NCBI GenBank assembly: GCA_023435725.1
Contig: JAEYRD010000044.1
Span: 43,611 to 107,610 of the forward strand
DNA from: Pseudomonadota bacterium
Lineage (GTDB): Bacteria > Pseudomonadota > Alphaproteobacteria > Rhizobiales > Xanthobacteraceae
DNA length: 64,000 nucleotides
Direction: 5' to 3'
Made by a program: the position numbers and the translations under genes. The notes beneath the pieces were generated by a model that was not told where the DNA came from, made no database searches, and worked only from the letters and a program-made list of their open reading frames with translations. Positions 1 through 9,873 of this stretch are shown here, piece by piece (the stretch's first letter is position 1; each line of letters starts with the position of its first letter).

Positions 1-2
1 AG

Positions 3-128
3 TACCGCTACTACGCGGTGAACGACGAGCGGTTCATCAGCGAGTTGCAGAAAGCCGCCGACTGGCTCGTCGCCCGCAAGATTTTGCCCGAGCCGGTCAA
101 GGTGACCGACCATCTCGCCCAGCTCTGA
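3..128 (+). CDS. Sulfonate ABC transporter substrate-binding protein, C-terminal fragment
   Basis: This is the last 41 codons of a gene that begins before the window. The tail reads like the C-terminal helices of SsuA-type periplasmic binding proteins for aliphatic sulfonates, with the pattern AADWLVARKILPEP followed by a short polar end. Such proteins deliver sulfonates to an SsuBC permease. The next gene starts 24 bases later on the same strand and encodes a flavin monooxygenase-like protein, which fits a sulfonate or organosulfur uptake and desulfurisation operon. Only the C-terminus is visible, so substrate type is inferred mainly from context. Confidence 0.6.
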   Translation, partial: YRYYAVNDERFISELQKAADWLVARKILPEPVKVTDHLAQL

Positions 129-152
129 GAACGATATTAACAGGCCAACACA

Positions 153-1385
153 ATGGACAAGACCGTATCCGCGCCCTCCCTGACGACTTCCGAGCCGCTC
201 GAGACCGGTTCGCCGGAACTGGAGGCACTACTCAACCAGATCGCTGAAGGCGCAAGCGATCGCGAACGCGACCGCGTCCTGCCCTTCGAGGTTATCGACC
301 TCATTCGGCGCGCTCGTCTCGGTGCGCTCCGGCTCCCCGTGAACGTCGGCGGCGCCGGCAGCACGATCCGCGAACTGTTCGCCTTCGTCATCCGCCTCGC
401 CGAGGCCGACGCCAACGTGGCGCATATCCTGCGCAACCATTTCAGCGTGGTCGAGCGCCTGGTCCGCACGCCCAAGGACGAGCAGAGCCGGCAATGGCAG
501 AAGGCGGTTGCCGATGGCGCCATCATCGGACTTGCAACCACTGAGCTCGAGAGCCCACGCGTCGGCAATGTGACGCCGGGCACGACATTCACGCCCGACG
601 GGAACGGTGATTACCTGTTGAACGGCACGAAATACTACAGCACCGGCACGCTGTATTCGGACTACGTCCTGGTCCGTGCGGCCGATCCCAATGGCACCAG
701 CGGCGCGACTATCGTTCCCATCAAGCGCGATGGAATAGAGCTGGTCGATGACTGGGACGGGCTCGGCCAGCGGCTCACGGCCACAGGCACGACGCACTTC
801 CGCAACGTCAAGGTCAAGCACCACGAGATCGTCTTCGACACGCCTGATGCAGGCTATGGCGTGCCCTATTCGAACACGTTCGCTCAGCTCTTCCTGACTG
901 CCGTCGTTGCCGGCATCGCCCGCGCGACCCTGCGCGACGCCACCGCCCTGATCCACTCCCGCAAGCGCACCTTCTACTATGCGCCGACCGAGATCCCGAC
1001 CGACGATCCGCTGCTTCAGCAGACCATCGGCCAGATCGCCAGCGGCGCCTTCGCCGCCGAAGCCGTGGTGCTGGCGGCGGCCGAGGCGCTCGACGTCGCG
1101 ACGGATGCGTTCGACGCTGGCGAGGCCAACGCGGCGGAGGCCGCCCACACTGCCGCCCTGCTCTCGGCCAAGGCCAAGATCATCGCCGACGATTTCGCCA
1201 TCCGCGGCGGCAGCCTGCTGTTCGACGTCGGCGGCGCGTCGGCCACCAAGAAAGTCACCAATTTCGACCGGCACTGGCGCAACGCGCGGACCCTGTCCTC
1301 GCACAATCCCACCACCTACAAGGCGCGCTCGATCGGCCAATACGAAATCAGCGGCACGCCGTTGCCGGCGAAGGGCTTCTTCTAG
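153..1385 (+). CDS. Acyl-CoA dehydrogenase-fold flavin monooxygenase (SfnB/DszC-like)
   Basis: The 410-residue protein has the three-part acyl-CoA dehydrogenase fold: an N-terminal helical domain (about 25-120), a central beta domain with the GTKYYSTGTLYSDY stretch (about 155-170), and a C-terminal helical domain ending in a DRHWRNARTLSSHNP segment (about 375-390). That last motif is typical of the DszC/SfnB branch, which are FMNH2-dependent oxygenases or sulfur-acquisition oxidoreductases rather than fatty-acid enzymes. The flavin reductase gene that follows would supply reduced flavin. The likely role is oxidation of an organosulfur compound (sulfone or sulfonate) to release sulfite. The precise substrate cannot be read from the sequence. 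Confidence 0.75.
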   Translation: MDKTVSAPSLTTSEPLETGSPELEALLNQIAEGASDRERDRVLPFEVIDLIRRARLGALRLPVNVGGAGSTIRELFAFVIRLAEADANVAHILRNHFSVVERLVRTPKDEQSRQWQKAVADGAIIGLATTELESPRVGNVTPGTTFTPDGNGDYLLNGTKYYSTGTLYSDYVLVRAADPNGTSGATIVPIKRDGIELVDDWDGLGQRLTATGTTHFRNVKVKHHEIVFDTPDAGYGVPYSNTFAQLFLTAVVAGIARATLRDATALIHSRKRTFYYAPTEIPTDDPLLQQTIGQIASGAFAAEAVVLAAAEALDVATDAFDAGEANAAEAAHTAALLSAKAKIIADDFAIRGGSLLFDVGGASATKKVTNFDRHWRNARTLSSHNPTTYKARSIGQYEISGTPLPAKGFF

Positions 1386-1432
1386 GCAAGAAGCCGCCGG
1401 CGTTCGACGGTCCGACGCAAGGAGGGACAGAC

Positions 1433-2005
1433 ATGGGAAGGTCGGACATCCATCTCGTCACTGATAGCAACGAGGTCGAACAGCAGTTCCGGGGAGTGAT
1501 GCGCCGCCTCGCCGGCGGCGTCAGCATCATCACGGCCGGCCGCGACGACGACATCACGGGGATGACGGTCACCTCCCTGACCTCGCTGAGCGCGAGCCCA
1601 CCGCGCGTAATGGTCAGCGTCAACCGGCAGGCGTCGTCCTTCGCGCTGATCGAACGCTTCGGTACGTTCGGCGTCAACATCCTCGGCTCGGACCAGCAGC
1701 AGCTGGCGGACCGGTTCAGCAACGGCCGGCTCAAGGGCCCGCAGCGCTTCGAGGATATTCCCTGGTCTGCCGGCTCGTCGGGCGTACCGCTGCTCGGCAA
1801 CTCTCTGGCGACCGTCGAATGCCGGGTCGAGGAGATCATCGAGCGCTATTCGCACGGGATCATCGTCGGCAGCCTTTTGAGCTTCGAGCTGTCGCCCCGC
1901 CTCTCCGGGCTGGTGTATTGGAACGGCCAGTACATCGAGATCAAGCACGACTTCGATCTCGATCTCCTCGCCGAAATCAGCATTCCCCTGGCACATGTCA
2001 GGTGA
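1433..2005 (+). CDS. Flavin reductase (FMN-binding split-barrel family)
   Basis: The 190-residue protein matches the HpaC/DszD-type NAD(P)H:flavin reductase domain. It starts with FRGVMRRLAGGVSIITAG, continues with the DDITGMTVTSLTSLSASPP flavin-binding stretch (about 40-58), and has FGVNILGSDQQQLADRFS near residue 85. These enzymes reduce free FMN for a partner oxygenase. The gene lies 47 bases after the SfnB/DszC-like gene in the same direction, so the two probably form a two-component monooxygenase. An LLM-family monooxygenase further along the cluster may also draw on this reductase. Confidence 0.85.
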   Translation: MGRSDIHLVTDSNEVEQQFRGVMRRLAGGVSIITAGRDDDITGMTVTSLTSLSASPPRVMVSVNRQASSFALIERFGTFGVNILGSDQQQLADRFSNGRLKGPQRFEDIPWSAGSSGVPLLGNSLATVECRVEEIIERYSHGIIVGSLLSFELSPRLSGLVYWNGQYIEIKHDFDLDLLAEISIPLAHVR

Positions 2006-2045
2006 CATTATCGATCAACACCATCATCGATGGGCCTGATGCGGC

Positions 2046-2992
<947 letters not shown>

Positions 2993-2996
<4 letters not shown>

Positions 2997-3238
2997 ACGG
3001 CCGGCGCCTTCCAGCGCATCAAGCGACGTTCCAGCGCCTCCAGGATCGCGTTGAAGACGAGGCCGATCACCGTGATTCCGATGATGCCGAAATACATCTG
3101 CGGGATCAGGAAGCTGTACTGGCTGTTGATGATGAGATAGCCAAGCCCGGACTTCGCGCCGACCATTTCTGACGCCACCAACACCAGCATTGCCGAGGCA
3201 CTGGCCAGCCGGATGCCGATGGTGATTGCGTCCGTCAT
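2993..3238 (-). pseudogene. Remnant of a sulfonate/nitrate-type ABC permease (C-terminal part only)
   Basis: About 81 codons remain of an SsuC-like inner-membrane permease. The visible part holds the end of the EAA-loop region (ITIGIRLASASAMLVLVASE), a glycine-rich GAKSGLGYLI segment and the last transmembrane helix, ending in EALERRLMRW as is usual for SsuC/TauC proteins. A full permease is about 250-280 residues, so the N-terminal two thirds are missing. Upstream sequence in this frame shows no permease similarity. The fragment cannot form a functional permease and is best treated as decay debris. It may mark where a transporter operon was deleted. Confidence 0.75.
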
Positions 3239-3410
3239 GTCATCTTCCCCAAGATCGCGATCCCATTTGGACAAGGCTCCGCCGTTCGCCGATCGCTGAA
3301 GCAATGGCGGAGTGAAAGCAGGCAATGGTCGTGATCGATCCTCTTGCGGGATCACCGTCTGCTCTGGCGGCAATCGCGTCTGGCGGGATCTTTCCGTAGA
3401 GGCTGCAGCA

Positions 3411-3542
3411 ATGCAACCTCGCGCTCAGTTGCAGGATGCTAACTCAAGGGCTTCGGAAATAGCTTCCAAAGTTGGAGGGACGCGGAAAATAGTTGCACCC
3501 GTCCTCATCATCTCTCTGATTGTTGTTTGCGCTTTCTTCTAA
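3411..3542 (+). CDS. Possible 44-residue tail-anchored membrane peptide
   Basis: A short reading frame starts at ATG 3411, eight bases after a GAGG sequence. It encodes a polar 25-residue segment followed by a hydrophobic C-terminal stretch (KIVAPVLIISLIVVCAFF) that could be a single membrane anchor. It overlaps the stop codon of the convergent FAD monooxygenase gene. I recognise no family. The hydrophobic tail and plausible ribosome site are the only support, and the frame may be fortuitous. Confidence 0.25.
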   Translation: MQPRAQLQDANSRASEIASKVGGTRKIVAPVLIISLIVVCAFF

Positions 3543-4969
3543 TCAGCCGCGACGGTGCTCGGTGAGCGCCAGATCGCCGACGCATAGAGTGCGGGCTCGA
3601 AATCGTCGGCGATCGACGCATTGATGCGGGCCTCGTGCGCAGGGAGATCGTCCAGGAAGAGATCCTTGCTGATCCGCGCAACGACGCCGGGAATGTCGCG
3701 TTTGAAGCTGGGGACGTCTCCAATGGGCAGACCGAAGCTGACGAACGCCGCCGGGTTGAAGACGTGGATGTTCCGGAGATAAGGCGCGCGTCCAGGCTCC
3801 TTCTCCAGGAACTCGTGCCCCGAGCCAAGATAAGGATGGGCGCCCAAGGTATCGTCCGTTTGGTCGGACGGCGGAGAGAAGCGGTCGCGCCACAGCAATA
3901 TCTCGCTGGAAAAAGCGGCGAGCTCCGGCTGCTTGGCGAGATCGACCTGGTAGCCGGTACCGGCGATGACGAAATCGAACGCGATATCGCCCTGCGTCGT
4001 GGTCGCCAGCAGCCGCCGCCCGAACGCCTTGGCCGACGTCCATGAAGCTCCTAGATGGAGACTGAAGTTCTGGAACTTGACGGCGCGTGCAACCGCATCC
4101 GGGGGCGGCGTCGAACCGGCACGCCGGAAGCGGACGGCCTGATGCCAGCGGACAGCGTCCGGCAGCGATCTGTAATTGTCGTAAGCGCCCGGATAGCCGC
4201 GCGTCCTGATCACCGGCTCCGATGCGAGCTTGTCGCGACGCGCGAAAAGATGCACCTCCCTCGCTCCAGCTTCGAGCGCCACCGCCGCGGCATCGAATCC
4301 GGAGGCGGCGCTGCCAATCACGGCGATGGACTTGTCCCGCAGCTTTTCGAAATCAATCGCTTCGAGCGTGTGCGCATAAAGCTCCTTGGGCAGATCTCGC
4401 GACAGCACGTCGGGAATGAACGGACCACCGTTGCTCGGGAAGCCGCTAGCGAGAATGACCTTGCGTGCGGTTTCCGTCGTCTCCCTGCCGTCTATGTCGA
4501 GATGGAGCCGCAAATGGTCGCCCGCCGGCTCGATCCGGACGAGCCGCGTCCGATATCGCACCCCGATGCCGAGCGTCTTACGGTACCAATCGAGATAGGC
4601 CGCCCACTCCACCCGCGGGATACGATCGAGCGCGTCATAGGCTGCTCCGCCCTGGCGGGATTCGTACCAGGCCTGGAAGCTCAGCCCGGGTAGACCGAGT
4701 TCGGGTCCCGCCAAGCCCTTCGGCGTGCGCAGCTTGTTCATGCGCGCGCTGGTCAACCAGGGGCCGGTCGACGCGGCGTCTTCAGCGGCGTCGATCACCG
4801 TGACCCCGCCGATTCCTGCACGGCGCAATGCAAAGGCAAACGTGCTTCCGGATTGCCCGCCGCCGACGATGGCGACGTTTCGACGCCGTCGCGCTCCGGG
4901 ACCCAATTCTGCGGATCAGACCCAATCAGCCGGAGTGTCTCGCGAGCGGCGGCATCGACATCGGATTGA
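3539..4969 (-). pseudogene. FAD-dependent NAD(P)-binding monooxygenase, frameshifted near the N-terminus
   Basis: The main frame (from about 4885 down to 3539) encodes an FMO-like flavoprotein. It has an FAD dinucleotide motif VAIVGGGQSGSTFAFALR at its start, an NADPH motif AVIGSAASGFDAA near the middle and a late FVIAGTGYQVDL motif. No good start lies in that frame, only a TTG at 4906. The natural N-terminus is found in another frame from ATG 4969, where a 30-residue segment ends in DPQNWVPERDG. The frames would join by adding one base near 4885. This suggests a one-base deletion or a sequencing error. If intact, it would oxidise a small organosulfur or amine substrate, in keeping with the cluster. 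Confidence 0.7.
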
Positions 4970-5339
4970 AACATATTGCACCTGGATTTGGAGACGTCAG
5001 ATGCTGTCAAATCGTAGAAGCCGACGACATTCAGTCAATGAAATGGAATCTGCTTTGTTTTCGAGCGCGCACAACAAATTCATCGCGACGTTACAGCCAA
5101 GCGAAAGATTCGCGTGGATCCGCATGAAGCGCTTCGCACCATCACGACCCGCGGCTCGATCCGCGCGGCAGTTCGCCTGCAAAACTTCGCTTGCAGCGTC
5201 GTCTACATTCCACGGCATCACCGTTAGATTCATGCTCGCATCACTCCCAACAACGCAAATTCATTTCATCGACATTCCCGTTGCTCACGACATAGAGTTC
5301 GCCTCGATCGAGCCAAATCGTTGGAGCTCCCGGAAATAC
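4970..5339. other. Divergent intergenic region, promoter function likely
   Basis: This 370-base stretch separates the minus-strand FAD monooxygenase gene from the plus-strand methyltransferase gene. It is richer in A and T than its neighbours, as expected for a divergent promoter region. A long open frame continues through it upstream of the methyltransferase, but the translated text has no recognisable domain and the conserved part starts only at 5340. No operator could be defined. Confidence 0.4.
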
Positions 5340-6176
5340 ATGTCATCGCCTGGCATCATCAGCCTCGAACGGGACACGCCCGAGCTTGCCCGCACCTACG
5401 AGCAGGCCGGCATTCTCCAATTCCACCATGGCAAATTCCTGATCGGTCCCATCGCCTTGAAGCCCGGCGAGCGCGTTCTGGACATCGGCGCGGGTACGGG
5501 CCGGCTCACCGAGTTCGTCGCAAGCCTGGTTGGTCCCGATGGCCGCGTGGTCGGGATCGATTCGCTCGAAAACCGGATCGCCATCGCGCGACTGCGCGAG
5601 ACGGCGACGCTGACCTTCGGCGTCGGCCGCGCCGAGGATCTGGCTCGGTTTGCATCCGGCGAATTCGATGTCGTCTACCTCAACAGCGTCTTCCACTGGA
5701 TCGCGGACAAGCAGCAGGCACTGCGTGAGATTCACCGCGTCCTGAAGCCCGGCGGCAGACTCGGCCTGAACGTTCAGGACCCGTCGAAGCCGCACCAGTC
5801 GCGCGCGCTGCTTCGCGAAGCGATCGAGCTCGCCGGCTTCACTGAGCGAAGCGGGGAATCGTTCCGTGTGCTGGGCGCGACCGACGAGGAACTCAAGGCT
5901 CTCTTCACCGGGGCCGGCTTCACCGACTACCGCAGCGACCTGCGCTCGCTCGTCGACCTCCACGACGACATCGATTCCATTCTCGGATGGTCCGAGGCCA
6001 GCGCATTCGGCAACTTCCTCCAGGGATTCTCCCCCGCGGAAAGGGAAGCGGTCCGGCTGGCCTTTGGAAAGCTGGTCGAGGCCAGGCGCACGCCGGAAGG
6101 GCTGCGCCTGGAGCGATATCTGCGCTTCGCTTTCGCACGAAAGCCTGCGCTGCGCGATACCGCTTCAAGTCCTTAA
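5340..6176 (+). CDS. Class I SAM-dependent methyltransferase
   Basis: The 278-residue product contains the SAM-binding motif I VLDIGAGTGRLTEFVA (about residues 45-60), an acidic residue after GRVVGID, motif DVVYLNSVFHWI near residue 110 and the post-motif LREIHRVLKPGGRLGLN. This is the Methyltransf_11/UbiE-like fold. The open frame extends far upstream, but ATG 5340 is chosen because similarity to the family begins there. Its place inside a sulfur-scavenging cluster hints at a sulfur- or arsenic-like small-molecule substrate, although this is inference. The next gene begins 43 bases downstream. Confidence 0.8.
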   Translation: MSSPGIISLERDTPELARTYEQAGILQFHHGKFLIGPIALKPGERVLDIGAGTGRLTEFVASLVGPDGRVVGIDSLENRIAIARLRETATLTFGVGRAEDLARFASGEFDVVYLNSVFHWIADKQQALREIHRVLKPGGRLGLNVQDPSKPHQSRALLREAIELAGFTERSGESFRVLGATDEELKALFTGAGFTDYRSDLRSLVDLHDDIDSILGWSEASAFGNFLQGFSPAEREAVRLAFGKLVEARRTPEGLRLERYLRFAFARKPALRDTASSP

Positions 6177-6219
6177 TCGCTCAAGCCCACCTCGGCCATC
6201 ACATCCGGACATTCGCACC

Positions 6220-7563
6220 ATGAGCAACCAACGGCAGCTTGTTCTCAATCTCTTCATCTATCCAGGCGGTCATCACGAAGCCGCGTGGCGGTACAAGGGA
6301 TCGGCGGCGGAGCGTATTCTCGACATCAGCTACTACCAGGAGCTGGCGCAGCGGGCTGAAGCCAGCAAGTTCGATGCTATCTTCTTTGCGGACGGCCAGG
6401 CACTGGCCGACAACGTCCGCTACGCCCAGCGCTTTCGCTTCGAGCCGATCACCTGGCTCGCGGCCATCGCCGCCGTCACCAGCCGCATCGGGCTGATCGG
6501 CACTGCCTCGACGACCTATACCGAACCGTACAACCTGGCACGCTTGTTCGCCTCGCTCGACCATCTGAGCCGCGGTCGCGCGGGCTGGAATATCGTCACC
6601 ACCAGCGCGCCGCAGGCTGCGCAGAACTTTGGCCTGCCCGAACATCCGCCGCATCATGAGCGCTATGAGCGCGCCCGCGAATATCTCGATGTGATCTCGC
6701 GGCTTTGGGACAGCTGGGAGGATGACGCGCTCGTCAACGACCCCGCCTCCGGCATCTTCGCCGACACCAGCAAGATCCATACGCTCGACCACGTCGGCAA
6801 GCATTTTCGCGTTCGCGGCCCGCTGAACATCTCGCGGACGCCACAGGGCCGGCCCGTCTATGTGCAGGCCGGCGCTTCCGATGACGGCCGCGCCTTCGCC
6901 GCCCGTTATGCGGAGGCGATCTTTACCGCACATCAGACGCTGGACTCGGCGAAGGCGTTTTATGCCGACATCAAACGGCAGGCCCGCACCTACGATCGGG
7001 GTCCCGACCAGATCAAGATCCTGCCGGGCATCAGCCCCTTCATCGGCAGCACGCAGGCCGAGGCGGACCGCCTCCAGGACGAGCTTAACGCGCTGATTCA
7101 GCCCGAATATTCCCTGACCCAACTGCGCCAGATGATCGGCATCGACCTCACCGGCTACGATCTCGACGGTCCCGTTCCCCGCCATCTGATCGACACCGCG
7201 AGCGCGCGCGGAGTAGCCAGCCGCTTCAAGCTCGTGGTCGACATCATCGATCGCGAGAAGCCGACCATCCGCCAGCTGGTGCAGCGCCTTGCCGGCGCCC
7301 GCGGCCATTGGGTGATCGCCGGAACGCCCGAGAAGATCGCGGACAACATCCAGACCTGGTTCGAGAACGGTGCCGCCGACGGCTTCAACGTGATGCCGCC
7401 GTGGCTGCCCGGCGGCTTCGATGTTTTCGCCGAGCAGGTCGTCCCGATCCTGCGCAAGCGCGGCCTGTTCCGCGAGGACTACACCGGCACAACACTGCGT
7501 GACCATTACGGCCTCGCACGGCCGCCGAGCGTCTACTCCAACGTGGTCAAGGCTATCGCCTGA
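6220..7563 (+). CDS. LLM-class FMN-dependent monooxygenase (NtaA/SnaA/DszA family)
   Basis: The 447-residue protein starts with NLFIYPGGHHEAAWRY, typical for the NtaA/SnaA/DszA/DmoA branch of bacterial luciferase-like monooxygenases. Other family segments are FDAIFFADGQAL, RGRAGWNIVTTSAPQAAQNFG (about residues 116-136) and GRPVYVQAGASDDGR. These enzymes use FMNH2 and oxygen to cleave sulfones, sulfides or chelators. The start at 6220 fits the family N-terminus, although the frame is open further upstream inside the preceding gene. With the flavin reductase at 1433 and the binding protein that follows, it forms the catalytic core of the organosulfur cluster. Confidence 0.88.
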   Translation: MSNQRQLVLNLFIYPGGHHEAAWRYKGSAAERILDISYYQELAQRAEASKFDAIFFADGQALADNVRYAQRFRFEPITWLAAIAAVTSRIGLIGTASTTYTEPYNLARLFASLDHLSRGRAGWNIVTTSAPQAAQNFGLPEHPPHHERYERAREYLDVISRLWDSWEDDALVNDPASGIFADTSKIHTLDHVGKHFRVRGPLNISRTPQGRPVYVQAGASDDGRAFAARYAEAIFTAHQTLDSAKAFYADIKRQARTYDRGPDQIKILPGISPFIGSTQAEADRLQDELNALIQPEYSLTQLRQMIGIDLTGYDLDGPVPRHLIDTASARGVASRFKLVVDIIDREKPTIRQLVQRLAGARGHWVIAGTPEKIADNIQTWFENGAADGFNVMPPWLPGGFDVFAEQVVPILRKRGLFREDYTGTTLRDHYGLARPPSVYSNVVKAIA

Positions 7564-7607
7564 TAGCGCATCCACAATCATATCGAAACTCAAGCTCAGT
7601 AAGTGAC

Positions 7608-8423
7608 ATGAAGACAGCGTTGTTTCTCCTCTCCAGCCTTTTGGCTCTTTCCCCGTTCGCCGCCGGAAATGCCGCAGCACAGCAACCCGCGAAGCCGGAG
7701 CTGCGGGTCGGTTTCGTGCCGGGGCCGTACATCGACGAGTTCAAGATCGGCGTCGAGCCCGAGCTGAAGAAGAAGGGCTACAAGATCCGCTACGTCGAGT
7801 TCTCGACGGGGCTTGAGGCCAACAACGCGGTGTTCAAGTCCGAGATCGATGCCAATGTGATGCAGCACACGATCTTCCTCGACTCCTACAACGAGCGGCA
7901 GAAGACCGATCTCGTCGGCATCGTGCACGTCCCGACGCCACCGATGGGCCTCTATTCGAAGAAGCATCCGCTGGGCACGCCGATCAAGCCGGGTTCGAAC
8001 ATCGCGGTGCCGAACGATCCCGTCAACCTGCAGCGCGCGCTGTGGGTGCTTCGCGACCTCGGCCTGATCGAGATCCGCGACAGCAAGCCGGTGGACGTCA
8101 CCGAGCTCGATGTCATCAAGAACCCCGGGGGCATCAAGCTAGTCCCGCTCGAAGCCGCGCAGGCGCCGCGGGCGCTCGACGACGTCGACTTCGCCGCCAT
8201 CCAGGGCAATTTCGCGATCTTCAGCGGGCTGAAGCTGACGAATGCCTTCGCGCTGGAGAAGATGACGACGCCCTACATCAACGTGCTCGCCGTGAAGAAG
8301 GCCAACGCCAACACCGAATGGGCGCAGGATATCGTCGCCGGCTACAAGTCGCCCGCGTTCAAGACCGCGATCCAGGCCGACCGCTTCTACGACGGGTTCA
8401 CCTTGCCTGATTACATGAAGTGA
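7608..8423 (+). CDS. MetQ/NlpA-family ABC substrate-binding protein
   Basis: The 271-residue protein carries an N-terminal signal sequence (about residues 1-24, cleavage after NAAAQ) with no clear lipobox cysteine. It then reads as a periplasmic NlpA/MetQ domain, with LRVGFVPGPYIDEF, ANVMQHTIFLDSYN and a GSNIAVPNDPVNLQRAL segment typical of methionine-type binding proteins. It would capture a methionine-like or organosulfur compound. No MetN ATPase or MetI permease gene accompanies it here, so it must use a distant permease or be an orphan. It lies 44 bases after the LLM monooxygenase. Confidence 0.85.
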   Translation: MKTALFLLSSLLALSPFAAGNAAAQQPAKPELRVGFVPGPYIDEFKIGVEPELKKKGYKIRYVEFSTGLEANNAVFKSEIDANVMQHTIFLDSYNERQKTDLVGIVHVPTPPMGLYSKKHPLGTPIKPGSNIAVPNDPVNLQRALWVLRDLGLIEIRDSKPVDVTELDVIKNPGGIKLVPLEAAQAPRALDDVDFAAIQGNFAIFSGLKLTNAFALEKMTTPYINVLAVKKANANTEWAQDIVAGYKSPAFKTAIQADRFYDGFTLPDYMK

Positions 8424-8432
8424 GCGGAGCAC

Positions 8433-8759
8433 ATGTTCGAATTCACACTCGAATGGGCCAGCCGCCGCTCCGTTCCCGAGCGCGCGATCGACGCGCGCGC
8501 GGTAACTGATCGGATCCGCGTCCGCGAAGCCTTCGTCTTCCCGCTGGTCCTGCTGATCACCTTCCTGTTCGCGCTCGGCATCATGACGGGCACGCATCTG
8601 CATGGGCAAGCCGATCGGGCTTTTCCGTATGTCGTGTCCGCAGGCATGGGCATGCCCATGCCTTACGCAGCCTCGGATTCGTGTCGCAGGCCATCGAACC
8701 TCGGTTCCGCGCCGCAGTTGCGACACACCGACGTGCTCGCGCTGCTGACCGCTGACTAA
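8433..8759 (+). CDS. Hypothetical protein with one membrane segment, after metQ
   Basis: The frame begins nine bases after the metQ-like stop codon and has a good GGAG ribosome site, so it may be co-transcribed. The 108-residue product has a basic N-terminus and one hydrophobic stretch (AFVFPLVLLITFLFALGIMTG, about residues 30-50). I recognise no family. The second half runs through a perfect 22-base palindrome and has no protein-like pattern, so the real gene may be shorter or disrupted. Confidence 0.4.
   Translation: MFEFTLEWASRRSVPERAIDARAVTDRIRVREAFVFPLVLLITFLFALGIMTGTHLHGQADRAFPYVVSAGMGMPMPYAASDSCRRPSNLGSAPQLRHTDVLALLTAD
8642..8663. repeat. Perfect 22-bp palindrome
   Basis: The sequence built from AGGCATGGGCA and its exact reverse complement has no loop and contains a central GCATGC. 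It lies inside the weakly supported 8433 frame. It could be a protein-binding site or a recombination footprint. No T run follows, so it is not a typical terminator. Confidence 0.6.
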
Positions 8760-8973
8760 CGGCACCGCTGCGCCTTTTGAGCTTCATGGCCCGGCAAGCG
8801 ACATCAAAATCATCCCTCGCGACCACTCGCGATGGAATTTCCTGCCCGTGTGCGCGATGGCCTCAGCACGATTCAACCAAACTGATCCCAGCGAGGGTGT
8901 CGCAATGTTCAACGCCGTCCCGATCGTGATAGCTTCGCATCGTTCTCGCCCTACACCGTTGTCCGGAGTGAAC

Positions 8974-9126
8974 ATGCGCTACGTCATCTCGCTGCATTCA
9001 GGCTTCGCTCGTTTGATCGAACAGGCACGCGGATGGTTCCAGCAATCGCTGCGGCCGCGGACTGGCGGCCCGGACAACACGCAGGACGATCTCTACGAGA
9101 TCTTCCTGTTCGGGCCTCACGGCTGA
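8974..9126 (+). CDS. Hypothetical 50-residue protein
   Basis: The frame starts at ATG 8974, six bases after a GGAG ribosome site. It encodes a short basic amphipathic segment (FARLIEQARGWFQQSL) followed by an acidic end, DDLYEIFLFGPHG. The same frame is open further upstream without a good ribosome site. No family is recognised. It precedes the Lrp-type regulator by 46 bases and may be co-transcribed with it. Confidence 0.4.
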   Translation: MRYVISLHSGFARLIEQARGWFQQSLRPRTGGPDNTQDDLYEIFLFGPHG

Positions 9127-9172
9127 CGCCAGGCAAGAGCGTCCGACTTTCCATCAAATTGAGGTTTCCGAC

Positions 9173-9682
9173 ATGACCGACGCTGCCCTGCAGCTCGCCG
9201 ATAGCGGCCGTCGCCTTGACGCCATTGACCGCAAGATCCTGACGGTTCTCCAGCAAGACGCTTCGCTCTCGGTCGCGGAAATCGGGGACCGGGTCGGCTT
9301 GTCCTCGACGCCGTGCTGGAAGCGCATCCAGAGGCTCGAGGCCGACGGCGTGATCCTGAGACGGGTTGCACTGGTCGATCAGAACAAGATCGGGCTTGGC
9401 CTTTCGGTGTTCGTCTCCGTGGAAAGCGCCGACCACTCGGATGCCTGGCTGAAGCGCTTCGCCGAAGCGGTCAGGGCCATGCCCGAGGTGATGGAATTCT
9501 ACCGGATGGCCGGCGATGTCGACTACATGCTGCGCGTCGTCGTTCCGGACATGCAGAGCTACGACGTGTTCTACAAGAAGCTGATCCACGCCGTTCCGCT
9601 CAAGAACGTCACCTCGCGCTTTGCGATGGAAAAGATCAAGTCGATTACGGCTCTGCCAGTCCCAACTGTCCCTGCTGATTAA
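9173..9682 (+). CDS. Lrp/AsnC family transcriptional regulator
   Basis: The 169-residue protein has an N-terminal winged helix-turn-helix (DRKILTVLQQDASLSVAEIG, then VGLSSTPCWKRIQRLEADGV; about residues 15-60). The C-terminal RAM ligand-binding domain follows, with VMEFYRMAGDVDYMLRVV near residue 110. Lrp-type proteins respond to amino acids and often control neighbouring uptake or catabolic genes. Its position beside the organosulfur cluster makes a role in amino-acid or sulfur response plausible, but no target site was identified. Confidence 0.92.
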   Translation: MTDAALQLADSGRRLDAIDRKILTVLQQDASLSVAEIGDRVGLSSTPCWKRIQRLEADGVILRRVALVDQNKIGLGLSVFVSVESADHSDAWLKRFAEAVRAMPEVMEFYRMAGDVDYMLRVVVPDMQSYDVFYKKLIHAVPLKNVTSRFAMEKIKSITALPVPTVPAD

Positions 9683-9873
9683 CCCTCCGTCCGCGAAGTT
9701 GGCAGTCTTCAATAAGACCGCAGATGGGACCACTTCGCCAATCGCTGCATGCGAGGCACCTTGGCCTTGCGGGCAGCTGGGGGGCGGCGGCGAGCTTAGG
9801 CCTGCGCTGGTCGTCATCCTTACCGGACTGCACCTCGGTGAAGTGCGGATATATGCGATTGCGGTTTGACGCC

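Noticed and set aside
7564..7607. Possible SAM riboswitch before the MetQ-like gene
   Set aside because: The gap of 44 bases is too short for a SAM riboswitch and shows no pairing pattern.
8581..8826. Minus-strand zinc-ribbon-like text (CRNCGAEPRF) near the palindrome
   Set aside because: The matching frame has a stop just upstream and no usable ATG, so no complete gene can be supported.
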